Source: Archegozetes longisetosus
Taxonomy: Eukaryota > Arthropoda > Arachnida > Sarcoptiformes > Trhypochthoniidae
NCBI GenBank assembly: GCA_018873245.2
Contig: JAEMBT020000009.1
Location: 11,133,112-11,197,111 of the forward strand
Direction of reading: 5' to 3'
Length of the DNA: 64,000 bases
The notes below the pieces were generated by a model. That model saw only the letters and a list, made by a program, of their open reading frames with translations. It ran no database searches and was not told the origin of the DNA. A program made the translations under genes and the position numbers. Shown piece after piece: positions 24,479-36,044 of the stretch. The stretch's first letter is position 1, and every line of letters starts with the position of its first letter.

Positions 24479-26460
24479 TAGCAAACAACTGACGCATTTA
24501 CACATCAGTTCTCAAAGTATCAAGAGATTGATTAACTTAGATTATTGTCACCAATATTGCAACTTTCTTTTTAGCGCGACCATATTCTTAATCAACAAAT
24601 AGATTGAGAAAATCACTAAAGCTATTGAATTGATTATCGATTGTCTGGTGTCTGAATTGTTCATAATTGAAAAATATTAATAACATTTTGCAAAGTGGTT
24701 TCATTTGTATATTAATATATTTGTATTAGACTCATATTTTATATTAATATGAAATTATGAATAATTTGACTAAAATTAAGAATTTATACATTTGTCAAAT
24801 TATTCTTATGAGTCACACTAATAAGTAGAGTATTGAAAATTATTCATTTATTATATGCATTTATTCATAAATTATGTGTGAAATGTTTTCCCATATTTCC
24901 CTTATTTAAAAGTGATTTTCCTTTTGAATTTGCTCTCTTTGTGCAAACATCTTTAAAGCCTACTAACATCTGAATGCATAACTAATCAATGATTGGTGTA
25001 ATTTTTGTGAATCATTTCATGAATCGTTTTTTGCTGCAGTCTATAACTATAGTATGTGGAAGAGAGAACGAAATGCTCTGGCATCTCAAGCATAATTTAT
25101 AAATAAATGCATGTTTTTCAATGCTCTAATAACATTTTATTAGGGCTTGATTCTGATAGATCAAGTGAAAAGCTTGTGCAATATTTAATTGTTTATTTTT
25201 ACTTCAATCGCATTGTCCTTAGAGAAAAATAAGTTTGTTATCGAAATGAAAAGTCCAATTCTTTCTTAGAAGGAACAACTAATTGAGATAATGATTGCGG
25301 AATGAACGTTGTTTACCTAGATTATATGAAGCTAACGAAGTAGGATTAGATTGGCAAAACGGAAAAAGATTTAGTTATTATACATTTTCATAATAAATGA
25401 GGTCGGGTTGGATTAGGTTAGGTTAGATTAAGTTAGGTTAGGTTCTTTGTAAAGTAAGCTCAAATCTTAATAATGAATTTGTAACTATATAAACAATATA
25501 GAAAATAATTTGAATGTATACTAATCTGTAAAACAACTTTCTTTACTAATTAAACTGAACATTTAAGTTTAAAGAAAGTTAAAACTGAACTTATGAATGA
25601 GTTGAATGCTGAATTGATAAAAAATTAACATTTGATTAACAAAATGTTTTTAAGATAAATCACTACTACATTATCTAAACTGATAAGGCACGTTTAAGTT
25701 TTGAATAAATAATAAAAAGTGATCAAACTTTTATGCTGATTTTTATTAAATATTTCTAAATAAGATTTAGTCTAAAATTTAGTTAAAAACAGTACATTAC
25801 TCAGTAAAAGTTGATTGTAAAGCAAAAGTGAAAACTTTAAGAAACAAACTGTAAGTAAAAGAAAATGATTATTAAAATTAAGTTTACTTTTAAGAGTCTA
25901 TCTCAAATATATTCTATTAATATATTGAGTTGAATGAGTTGGTTCAGAGTTGCAAAGAATTGTGAGCTAGACAAAATAGATGTAAAGATAATCTATCTAA
26001 AAAGAAAAATAAAGAAAGAAATAAGATTAATAAAAAGAAAAAGTGAAATTGAACAAAATTCAATAAACTTAGTAATAAGAAAGGTGACAGATGTTACTTA
26101 AGCTAAAAGTAAAATGCATTCAATCTGTTAACGCAAATAGCAATACGTTTGCCACACAACAGCTAACTTATCGATTTTAATCACAACAATCACATTAAAT
26201 TCTATGCCAGACATCCAACTGTTGTATTCATTGAAGTTATTCATCAGATATAATTTCAGCTAAAGTTCTTTCTTCCATCTGTTAAGTGAGAAAAGCTACT
26301 GAATTGATTGTTCAAATTGATATGATTCTGGCACTGTATACAATGCTTATTTCAATTCATTGTTCGATATATTTTTAGCTAAGTTAGATATCATTTTTCA
26401 ATAGTTAAAGATAGAAATAGTATTTTTTAAATTGAAGCTATTCTATGAACGCTTAAAACG

Positions 26461-26818
26461 ACTGTACAATAGAAAAATTAATAATCCGCGATAGTAAGAA
26501 TACATAAGAATATATAGGAATACATAGGAATACATAGGAATATATAAGAATATATAAGAATATATAAGAATATATAAGAATATATAAGAATATATAAGAA
26601 TATGAATATAAAAATATATAATAATAATATATATGTCAACTTACATGTGGTACTCATCAATTTATTGCCAAATTTGATTATAATTAGCTTTCATTATTAT
26701 ATTAAATATCCAATAAGTTCGTTAATATCTTCAATATAATGGTTTGATGGAAAGCATGCTGTCACAATGCATCATTTCTGCTTGCTATCAAAGACTATTA
26801 AGTTTTTGAGTGTATATT
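26461..26818 (+). mobile_element. MITE family A, copy 4, enlarged by a 10-bp tandem repeat
   Basis: Starts TGTACAATAGAAAAATTAAT and ends AAGACTATTAAGTTTTTGAG. The family core GGAAAGCATGCTGTCACAATG is present. This copy is about 120 bp longer than the others because of about eleven units of GAATATATAA or GGAATACATA between 26495 and 26605. Confidence 0.65.
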
Positions 26819-27229
26819 GGATAACATGATATTTTCTGTTATATTATATTTGTACAGAATCTGTAATGTCTGTAATAGAATCGTTGTGTAATAGAATATG
26901 AAATGATCTTAAAGACAAATTAGAAGTAGTTATCAGACAAATATAAAAACCATTTCTCGGAGTCAGATTATAGTGAATTCTCTGCGGAATATATTTCTTG
27001 AGAATAAATGTCCAAAAATTTTGTTGATTTAGTACACATTTCTCCTAGTTCGAACTTTGAAGATTCTAATTTTTATGCTTGAGCTTACTAAATATGAATG
27101 AAAATATAGATGTTTGATAGAAATATATTTAAATATGTCTAATTTTTCTGAGCACAAATTAATTCTAAGTAAAATAACTAACAGTAGATGAAATTCGATA
27201 CTATTCAAGAAGTAATTATTCAAGCTCAA

Positions 27230-27335
27230 GATGGTAGAGCTCCTTATAGTGAATCGCAAGGGACTAACAATCCACGTTGACAATAGCGAGGTTCCACTAT
27301 AAAAGGTTCACTATATCAATGTATCACTGTACTAA
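27230..27335. mobile_element. Partial Tigger/pogo-like MITE
   Basis: CTCCTTATAGTGAATCGC, AGCGAGGTTCCACTATAA and GTATCACTGTA fit the ends and centre of the 35603 element. It is incomplete on the left. Confidence 0.4.
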
Positions 27336-28682
27336 TAAAGACCGTGCTTAAGTGGTTCAATATTGCACTTACGCCCTATTTGAGAGGTAAAAGTGTTTAA
27401 TATATCTTTGTTGCAAACTTGAGGTCTCTGAACTGACTTTAAGAATAAAATCTAAACCATTGCAAATTAAACCCTATAACACTTTCGATCAATGTTAACG
27501 CCTTGAATCAATATTGAAAGTGTTTTTCATACTGTTTTGCATAGAAATAATTAGCTCCAAAACTTGTCTATTCATTCAACTAAAGTTTGTTATGTTAGGT
27601 TAGGTTAGCTTAGCTTAGATTAGCTTAGGTTAGCTTATGTTTAGGTTTAGGGGTAATTGAATTACAAATAGATAAAAGTCTAATAAATGAAATGAATTGT
27701 TTTTACTACACCTTCACTTTCACAAGAAAAAGTAAAGATTTAGGCTCAATCTTCAAAAGTACTTTTATATCGATCTTAAGATGCTATTCAGACAGCAATG
27801 AGAATACAATGATAGCTTGTTAGAGCAAGTCATTCTTCTTATTCCCTTATGTTATTCCTAAAAAATTTACCTCTCGATATTTTAAGGTTTAAAATACAGA
27901 TTCAACTTGATATGAAAAGCAAGCTATAAGTTTGCAATTCAAAAAGTTAAGTTAGGTTAGAATTGGTTAGGTTAGTTCAGGTTGAGTTAGGCGATATTAG
28001 ATTATATTGTAAAGAAACTAATATGTACTAGAACTGCTTAGAATAAATCTAACGCAGTACATGCATCGTTTCATGTTATTCAAAGTACTATCTGCAAAGA
28101 TAACTAGATTTAGTTATCTCTTCTTATGCAGATAATTCAAGCTGAAATTTGCTCACTTTGAGTTCTCTTAACTTTGATGTGTCCATAATTTTAGTTTTCA
28201 ATTGAATATAATGATAAATTTTGCGAACTCAGAATCTAACAATTTTGTTAGATTTGTTAATTAGTACATGCGTCGAGTTTACTGCTCAGTATTTTTCAAC
28301 AATTCTAATCGAAATTCTACCAAATGTTCATCTTCAAGAACAGTAAGATAGCCATAAAAACATATTCAATAGCCTTCCAAACAGCTAATTTACTGCAATT
28401 TTTCCATTTATCAATCAAAACAAACAGAAGTTAGTCAGAAAATTGATTCAACAAAATTATTCTTAAAAGTTATTTTTAGACTTTAAAATCTAAGAGTAAA
28501 ATCTAGAATAATACTTATTAATGCATATGTTTAAGCTTGTCCAACTTTCACATGCAATTAAATGGTTTTTAAAAATCAATAACAATTAAGCTATGTTTTT
28601 CTACAGCGTTTTAAATTGCTCCAAAGCTACTTAAGTGCTTGTTTAAGTTGGAGAGATTCTAGTGTAAGATATTTTCGTAATC

Positions 28683-28935
28683 CTGTTGCCAAGTTTTTGG
28701 TCTAAGGGCTAAAAGTCTGAAATTAAATGCTCTAACTTGTTGAGGCAAATGCATAAAACACACTTATATATTTGTTATCAGACTTTTCATTAATATTTAA
28801 GAGCAGACAAGCAATTTGATGCACCAAATAAATACAGTTTCAAATTTTTTGTGAAACTCTTTTTAAGCAGACTTACACTTTAATTTTTAAAAATATCTCT
28901 AGGGGCATACAGCCCCTTACCAGTGCTGACGTTTG
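28683..28935. mobile_element. Degenerate hAT-type MITE upstream of a gene
   Basis: TTTTTGGTCTAAGGGCTAAAAG matches TTTTTTGGTCTGGGGGGCTAAA of the 58036 element (short words TTGGTCT, GGGCTAAA and GTCTGAAA are shared). The right end GGGGCATACAGCCCCTTACC then CAGTG is the counterpart of its right end. It stops about 30 bp before the ATG of the 28967 gene, so it forms that gene's immediate upstream DNA. Confidence 0.5.
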
Positions 28936-28966
28936 GTAATATGATTGAAGCGATTGAACAAGATGA

Positions 28967-29608
28967 ATGAATATAGATATAAAAATGATGCTAAATTATT
29001 TTACAAATTGTCTTACAGAGCCAACATTAGAGCAGAATAATGAAAGAGAAAAATGGAAATGTTTCAGCAAAGAATCGCTAACATGTTTGATGCTATCAGC
29101 TATAGTAATAGGACTACCAATCGCAATTATAATAATCCTAATGAATTTGCCAAAACTATCGACAAGAGGTGATACTCGACAACAACATTATATACTACTA
29201 GCATTTGGATTTCCATTTTCATTAGTGTTTATAGTTGCCGTATTGTACGGCTCATTTAGACTTATAATCCATTTCTATAGAGGTACTGATCAATCGAGAC
29301 ATCTTCAATCAAGACATCTTCATTCACGTCTCTCATGGCGCAATTTCTCTCGCAGATTCAGATCTCGTCATACTCATCCACATGATCACCATCTACATGA
29401 TCACCATCCACATGATCACTCCAATTATGACCTTAATGATAGTGAACTGAGTGCTAGTTCTCGATTCTACTCTTTAGTCACTCAAGTCATGGCGCAACAA
29501 CAAGTCTTCCCTGAGAATGTCAGCACTACTCTCGATATAAGTGATCATCGATTCTATCAAACTCATACTTCTACTCCATTTGTTGAGAATAATATTAAGG
29601 AATACTAG
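28967..29608 (+). CDS. Small two-transmembrane protein, His-rich tail (family member 2)
   Basis: Single-exon frame of 213 residues. No known family was recognised. EKWKCFSKESLTC leads into a membrane helix at about 38-59 (VIGLPIAIIIIL), and a second helix spans about 75-103 (GFPFSLVFIVAVLYG). A basic RGTDQSRHLQSRHLHSR segment follows, then [17 protein letters not shown] (135-151), a cluster of about ten histidines that could bind zinc or copper. The tail is Ser/Thr-rich. The WKC, LTC, LPIAI and FPF signatures and the spacing of the two helices match the protein at 14451-16095, so I infer a paralogue. It lacks PPxY. Topology is probably a helical hairpin with both ends cytosolic. The start codon was chosen as the first ATG of the frame. 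Confidence 0.55.
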   Translation: MNIDIKMMLNYFTNCLTEPTLEQNNEREKWKCFSKESLTCLMLSAIVIGLPIAIIIILMNLPKLSTRGDTRQQHYILLAFGFPFSLVFIVAVLYGSFRLIIHFYRGTDQSRHLQSRHLHSRLSWRNFSRRFRSRHTHPHDHHLHDHHPHDHSNYDLNDSELSASSRFYSLVTQVMAQQQVFPENVSTTLDISDHRFYQTHTSTPFVENNIKEY

Positions 29609-31525
29609 ACAATGCCATCATATCAATAAGAAATTATAATATGTGCTAAACTGTCAGAGAGTCAACCAAATGTTACTTTGCAAACTTATTAGTGCGACAC
29701 GTCATACAAGTGATGGTCACTTTTCTTATTTGGGACATTCTTTGGATCTATCTTAGTGAAAGTTTAACTATTTCTTAAAACTTTAAGTTTCATCTGTATA
29801 TATATTATATAATATTATATTAATAGCTCAGATTATGGCACGAAGTTGTGTCTTATCGATTAGATAATCGAATGTCTGTCTGTTAGTCCGTCCGTTCATC
29901 TTTAGGAACAATATCGCAAGTTGTATATTAAGTCGTTTTTGCATTAAGTTCTGACTACTACACATGCATTTTAAAATCAACTTGTATATTAAGCCGCTCT
30001 TATAGCAGTTTAATATGAAAATGACTTAATACGCAAACGGCCTAATAAGGAAACAGCTAAACAGCAAACTTACGATATCTATTGATTCTAATGACACTGA
30101 AGATATATAAAAAACAAAGCAATGAAGGCTTCAGAAATAGTTGACAGAATTTTTCCCTTCAATGAGTTGAAAAATGGGTTTAAGTTGGGACGTCTTCTGA
30201 ATGAAAGAATAACATGAAAGTTTACTATAAGATTTCCTTGACAGACAAACAATACGATTTGAGCTGTATATTAATATATTTTAGCAAATATTTTTTGTAG
30301 TATAAACGCATTCTAATAAGTATTTGAAATATTATATTCTAATCATTATCACTTTAATTATATTCATTCAATTTTGCTATAAGTTGACAATAAATTGTAA
30401 AGATATAATGAGATTTGAATTATTTATAAAATCATATCTGAATGATTTATGAAATTCAATCACTTATAAAACTTATCTATTCTTCAATTCAATTTATATG
30501 CATATCAGCAAGTTTATGGCAACTATGAATTTTTCACTCAACTCTCATCGTATTATGTTTGGATAAGTCACAAGTTTTAGCTCAAATAAGATTTAAGATC
30601 TCATCAAAAAATGAGATTTTAGTGGAAAGCAGGACTCAAATGGTTTAAAGCTTAAAATGTTTTATAACAGTACAGCAGTTCATAATTAACAGTATAGTAA
30701 GATATATCTAACTTGAACACACAGTTGAGTAGTTTTTAAAAACAATAAAAAAAATAAGCTTTCATTTTCGATGGATTGATTAATTTAGTTTTTAAAGTCA
30801 CTTAACTGTGTGTACACTCAAGAACTTAACAATCTTAGATAGCAACAAGGAAAAAGGTTAATGCTATATCACTATCCCTGTCATACACATAAATTATTTG
30901 CCAAATTTGATCTCTTATTCGTTTCTCTTAATACATTGAATATTGATATCTCATATATTAAGATCTGACCTAAAGCATCACTTGACAGCGCATCATATGA
31001 TAACTCATCACTACTGGTTGCTATCGAGAATTATTGAGTTTTAGAATATACTTTTAATTACAAACTGCTGAACGCATAAATACAAGCAATATGATGACAA
31101 AAAGCTTATACTAGTATAACGTAAAAAAAGATACAAAGAAATATAAAGACATAAAATCTGATAGTAGTAAAACATATATTTCTCAATTCTCCATAAGTCT
31201 TTTGATGGAGTCTTGAGAATGCAATGAATTCATAAAGAGAGAGAGAGAGAGAGAGAGAGAGCAGAATAAACTTAGTACTCATGAAACTCGAATGACTGAT
31301 ACATTTCCAGAGGCATATCTCGACGTAGAAGTCCGTCATGAGGAAAGTTGGCGCCGAACAAAATCGATAACTTGAGATTTAAGTTAGCATTTGATGCATC
31401 TTTTGGATCAAGTCTCACAAACTAGACTTTATGTTCTAACAAAACATTCATAACAAATATTATAAGACTCAAGTATTAGTCAAATCGAAAATTTGAATAT
31501 CAGTAGTGCAGAGTTGGAATAATTA
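29609..31525. other. Gene-free stretch with repeats
   Basis: Around 29930-30075 an inverted repeat of AAGTCGTTTTTGCATTAAG and CTTAATACGCAAACGGCC type is present, also seen at 33480-33600. MITE family A copy 5 lies at 30810. A (GA)n microsatellite is at 31237-31262. No gene was recognised. Confidence 0.4.
30810..31051 (+). mobile_element. MITE family A, copy 5
   Basis: The clearest pair of inverted ends in the family: GTACACTCAAGAACTTAACA at the left, then ATCTTAGATAGCAAC, and GTTGCTATCGAGAATTATTG then AGTTTTAGAATATAC at the right, about 35 bp each. The inside is AT-rich and non-coding. Confidence 0.7.
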
Positions 31526-32101
31526 GTGAATTATATAATGAGTTTTCATAATAGTGTGCGTCCAATTATACCACCTCATTATCATTGCGACAATTCCTTA
31601 TCAGCTCATCAACCGATTCATCACAACCCGAACCGAGAAATGTATCCAACAGTTGATCTTAATCGTCAACAATATAGTACATACGACCCGATAACTGGTG
31701 AATATCTACGACCTGGAGAGCAAACAAATCAAATGCCACTGATAAGAAACTATATTAGAGAAAGAGAGCCAATAATATGTTGTGGATTTTGTCAAACTAA
31801 AATACCAATCAATTGCTTAACTATTTCTTTAACTACAAGTTTAATGCTGCTAATGATGCTCACTTTAATTCAGCTTATAGTTGATGCTAATTCTAATCAT
31901 ACTGTCAATAGTGTTTTACTTAGAGATATCGTTTGGATCATCACCTCTCTTGTTATTATTATTTCCTTCCTTATTATCATTCGCTACTTCTACTCTAATA
32001 GACATCACAAATTTTGCTCCAAATGTCGTCCCAATGATGAAGATGAACCAAACGACTCTTTCAATTATTATTCATATGATTGTAATGAACAATTTGTGTA
32101 G
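31526..32101 (+). CDS. Small two-transmembrane protein with PPHY motif (family member 3)
   Basis: Single-exon frame of 191 residues. Not recognised as a known family. The N-terminal 90 residues are hydrophilic, Pro/Tyr/His-rich and carry PPHY (16-19), a PPxY-type WW ligand. After a Cys-rich ICCGFCQTKIPINC come two membrane helices at about 97-119 and 131-155, separated by a short ANSNHTVNS loop with a possible N-glycosylation site, then a C-terminal tail with CSKCRPNDEDE. The layout (Cys before helix 1, two helices, polar tail, PPxY) resembles the genes at 14451 and 28967, and it lies on the same strand 2 kb after the second. Sequence identity is low, so membership of one family is inference. 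The start could also be the ATG four codons later. Confidence 0.5.
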   Translation: MNYIMSFHNSVRPIIPPHYHCDNSLSAHQPIHHNPNREMYPTVDLNRQQYSTYDPITGEYLRPGEQTNQMPLIRNYIREREPIICCGFCQTKIPINCLTISLTTSLMLLMMLTLIQLIVDANSNHTVNSVLLRDIVWIITSLVIIISFLIIIRYFYSNRHHKFCSKCRPNDEDEPNDSFNYYSYDCNEQFV

Positions 32102-32169
32102 ATGTGTCTAGGACGATTTGTGTAGATGTGTCTAGAACAATTTGTGTTGATGTGTCTAAAACTCAATAT

Positions 32170-32340
32170 TTCATTGGATCAGTGTTCTATGGTGTTACCT
32201 CTAATTCAAATAACTTTACAGATTGGGTTACATAGCACTCACCCGATCATATGTAATATTATACATCGTGCTATACAGCCCTATCTCTAATCCAAATATT
32301 ACAGATAGGACTCTATAGCATTGACTCAACGATCTACTAT
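32170..32340. repeat. Dispersed repeat C, copy 1
   Basis: Two related subunits of about 75 bp: TACCTCTAATTCAAATAACT...TTACATAGCACTCACCC, then TATCTCTAATCCAAATATTA...TCTATAGCATTGACTC. The same two-subunit arrangement recurs at 34720-34870. Confidence 0.55.
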
Positions 32341-33249
32341 ATTCTCATTGAAGAGGATCTCATTGAAAGCATAATCAGACAGAGAATTATTAGCTATTGA
32401 GAAGTTCTACGGTTGTCCAAATAATTGGGTTAACTAGCCGTAGAGAAGAGGAGTTTTCCTCTTCCTCTTATCCAAATTCTATAGATTACGAAAATCATAT
32501 TAAAAGCAACTTCTGATTACACGAATTACGTCACAGAATAGGCTAGTCGATTCAAGAAAATTTAATCAAATAATTCTTTTAAAGATAGCTATTTCTAAAA
32601 TTTCACATATTATACTAATACAGTCTGGCCCGGTTATAGGTTAGGTTAGGTGCGTAGGAGGTGAGTTGCCTTTAAGCAGAGATATCTGTATACAAACTCT
32701 TTAGCTTCTAATTGGATTGGCAAGTGCTTAAGAAATTACTTGCTAACAACCAAGTTTGTCTATAACTAAATAGCACACAAGTGGATCAGACTGTAGTGGT
32801 GATTGAGTCCACTAACATTAACTTTGAGATTAATTTTATTAAATATTTGGCATATTTAAGTCATTTACGTAGAAATGGTCTAAAATTAGATCATTAACTA
32901 TATCCAATATAAATAAATAAGAATATTAATCATTTTTTAAGTACACATGCAAAAACACTATTAAAATATCTCTTTGTGAATTAATCAATTGTTTTTTATA
33001 TTTATTTTCAATATCTTTTATTCTATGCCTTATATGTTTGCTTAGATATTAGTATAGAAGTAAATAAAACTAATAAGACTGTTTTGTTTGATTTCCTATT
33101 ATATTCAGCTTTATTTGTCATTTCACTGTCAAGCATTTCACGAGATTCATCCAAACATTCAAGCCTTTAATTTGAGAGCTAACTAGTCGGAATACTTAGA
33201 ATCAGAGATGTGATTCAAAATTGTCAACATAAGATAACTCTTCAATAGA

Positions 33250-33645
33250 CAGCCACTAGCTCTTGTCCGGTTTATGGTTCAGTTGATGTAGAATTAGAGG
33301 AGTCATGTGATTAGCACGACATTGTACTCCTATGCCTGGCATTGTTATTATCTAACCTAACCTAACCTAAATTGGTTGTGTATTTAGTTAAGCTGGCTTA
33401 AATAAGGAGAATGCCAAGGTATGACAAAAAATTTTTGTGATAACCACAAGACTCCCTTATTGTTGAATATGTTTCTCATTAGGCTGTCTTCTCATTTATA
33501 AAAGAGCAATTTAATAAGAGAATCGGCTTTTGAAGCATGCGTAATGCTCACGGCTTGATACGAAAACAGCCTAATAAGAAAGCGGCTTAATATGCGACTT
33601 ACTATGTACCCAAATCTACATCAACCATAAACCAAAATATAGCCC
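33250..33645. mobile_element. Foldback element with TTAGG-type centre, copy 1
   Basis: Outer arms GGTTTATGGTTCAGTTGATG and CATCAACCATAAACC are inverted, as are CCTATGCCTGGCATTG and AATGCCAAGGTATGA nearer the centre. The centre holds TCTAACCTAACCTAACC. A block at 33480-33600 looks inserted, as it matches the repeat at 29930-30075. Copies are at 37925 and 48785. Confidence 0.55.
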
Positions 33646-34501
33646 AACCATCAACATATGAAGAATACTAGTGATTGGCAAGTCTTCACACCTGACAACC
33701 CAGCCAAATCTTTTATGAATGAAACCTCGATCTGCATATATATATTAATGGAAAATTCGAGTATATTAAAGTAGTTATATACTTTTGAAGCTTTAAGCAC
33801 ATTTTAAATATTGAAATAGTCTTTGGTATAACTCAAAGTTTGAGCTTTATCATTGAAAAATCTTTTGCAAGTCCAACTGACCACGAATGTAAGAAATCAA
33901 TCATAGTTGGAATCATATTTACAGACATTCTGGTTCCAGATTCATAGCTCGGATAGTCGTTGGTTGAATAAAGTTAATAAAAAATATTAACAATTAATTT
34001 ATACTTATTTCATGAGTCTAAGGAAGCGATTAAATATCCCTTAAACAAAACTACAGAATTAACAAACTAATAATTATTTCGAATAAACTGTTCAATTCAT
34101 TATAATTAAAAACAAATAGCTTCGTCTAAAGAATGAAAATTAATATATTTTTATAGCAATTAAACTTATATGTTTCGATAAGAGTGTAGCATATAGTGGC
34201 CTAAATAAGTCTTAAAAGCATTGTACTGTATTTTATCTAATGCAATAGTGAGTCTGACATGTAGGCTTAAGTTTGCGTCAAACTACACGAGATGTTAACT
34301 AAATACCGATAAATCACACCTATAGATAGAATTTCTTATTCATTAATCAGTAGTTGTATTACGTGTGACAGCAACATTATTTTTCACACTCTCTTTACGA
34401 CTAACAGTAATCAATTCTGTCGTTTTGAGTTCTATTTTAAGCATATTAAAATGTTTGCATCTCTTTCCAATTGTCCGATTCATCTTGTTTCTAGAAATCA
34501 A

Positions 34502-34577
34502 ACTAGATCAAATCAAGCTAGATGTTCAGTTGGAACGTTCTAGATCAAATCAAACTAGATGTTCAGTTGAAACATTC
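34502..34577. repeat. Two-unit direct tandem repeat
   Basis: A 38-bp unit beginning CTAGATCAAATCAA.CTAGAT is present twice in a row with three or four differences. Confidence 0.7.
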
Positions 34578-34719
34578 GTGAATCGTTTCAGCTAAACCAA
34601 GTATGATTTGATAGCAAATATAAGAATAATGCACTGAGTGGTTTGGAAAATATCAGAAATGAGATGAGGGACACTGTCCGGTGCACATGTTAATGTATTA
34701 TTAATAAGACATTGAGTCA

Positions 34720-34870
34720 GTTCTGTTAGGTTCTATCTCTCATTCAAATAGTGTTATAGATAGAGCTTTGTAGTACTCACTCAACGACATGTGACATATG
34801 TAGTGCTGAAAGTGCTATACAATGTTGTCTCTAACTGAAATAACATTGCAGATAGAACTTTATAGCATTG
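34720..34870. repeat. Dispersed repeat C, copy 2
   Basis: TTCTATCTCTCATTCAAATA...GTAGTACTCACTC followed by TGTCTCTAACTGAAATAACA...TATAGCATTGACTTG, the same two-part layout as at 32170-32340. Confidence 0.55.
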
Positions 34871-35169
34871 ACTTGATCATAAAGAGAAATAACTTAAATA
34901 AAATACATGTTAGAAGTAGTTATTTATTATAATTATTTAAATATTAATTTCATGAGTCAATCAATTTGCAAATACTACACTTGAATAAATGATTCTATTA
35001 ATATTTTCAATATATTCTAAATGAACCCTACATCTGATTTAATTTATAATATATAATGGTGTAATATATAAATGATTTTAATTTACTGTTATGTATACTC
35101 TTAAAGGACTAAAAGCAAAATGCAAGTAAAACTAATAATTCAGTCAAAAAGTTGTATAATAAACGTATG

Positions 35170-35416
35170 ATACACTTGAAAACTTAATAATTTGTGATAG
35201 AAATACGATAAAGATTGCTGTTATAATCGCAACATCCTTCATTTATTGCCATATTTGATTTGAGATTTTGTTTTCTTATAATGTATAGAATATTCTATAA
35301 ATATTTTAATATCTGATAGTCTCATAATCTGTTAATTTATGGTCTAATGGAAAGTATTCCATCACAACACATTACTTCTGGTCGTTATCAATGATTACAT
35401 TAGTTTTTGAGTATCT
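35170..35416 (+). mobile_element. MITE family A, copy 6
   Basis: Starts ATACACTTGAAAACTTAATA and ends ATGATTACATTAGTTTTTGA. It has the core words GGAAAGTATTCCATCACAAC and ATTACTTCTGGTCGTTATCA. Confidence 0.65.
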
Positions 35417-35602
35417 TTACTGCATTCCAATTGATTCTATAATAGAGTGTTAAAACAAAAATTGAATGTAAATTAGATATTTCCAAATTTTTTCATCGAA
35501 TTTAAGTTCAAATGTTGTTTTGAATTTGAAAAATATTATTCCTTTGAGAATATTTCAGGCTAGGTTAGACGTCTATATGATCCTTTAGCAAATATGCAAT
35601 AT

Positions 35603-35772
35603 TACAGTAGTACTTCGATATAGTCAATCTTTTAACAGTGAATCCTCGATATAGCGAACGCACTTTTCCAGTACATACTACTCAACTTATAACTACCTCT
35701 TTATAGAAGAACTTCATTACAGTCAATATGAATTATCGGTCTTGAGATTCACTATAGCGAGGTATTACTGTA
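35603..35772. mobile_element. Tigger/pogo-like MITE, second subfamily
   Basis: 170 bp with inverted ends TACAGTAGTACTTCGATATA and ATAGCGAGGTATTACTGTA. Internal CGATATAGCGAACGC is typical of pogo/Tigger-derived MITEs with a CAGTAGxACCTCGxTATA end. TA flanks fit the target site. Confidence 0.65.
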
Positions 35773-36044
35773 GTTATAAATTGGATTATTTTTTGGAATG
35801 GTTTAAGTTTTAACAATGAGGCGATTATATTAAAGACTAAACAAATTTATGCGTTTAACCATAAAAATAGATAAAAATGGATACAAAAAACATGGTATGA
35901 ATAAAAGTTATCACAAAAGTTATTAAGTATCACAATAACCCCTAATATCACTTTCCTTCACAACTTGACTGTCAAACACTTTCTAGGGCATAAAGAATAA
36001 GCAAGATTTTGTTACAAATCTAAATATTCTTATAGCTTATATCA

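Larger units (their letters stand above)
16350..28966. other. 12.6-kb gene-poor region
   Basis: No exon here has protein-family support. Frames of up to 97 codons exist (for example 22232-22525 on + and 22742-23035 on -), but they show no motif or sensible codon use. Known content is MITEs, microsatellites and TTAGG-type runs listed separately. 17540-17830 is richer in G+C than its surroundings but has no long frame. A short ATG frame with a good donor lies at 18048-18090. Confidence 0.4.

Noticed and set aside
26478-26660. Minus-strand 60-codon frame with Tyr-Ile-Phe-Leu repeats
   Set aside because: It arises from the 10-bp tandem repeat in a MITE.
34365-34595. 76-codon frame with repeated LDQIKLDVQLE-type residues
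   Set aside because: It covers a 38-bp tandem duplication and has no support as a gene.
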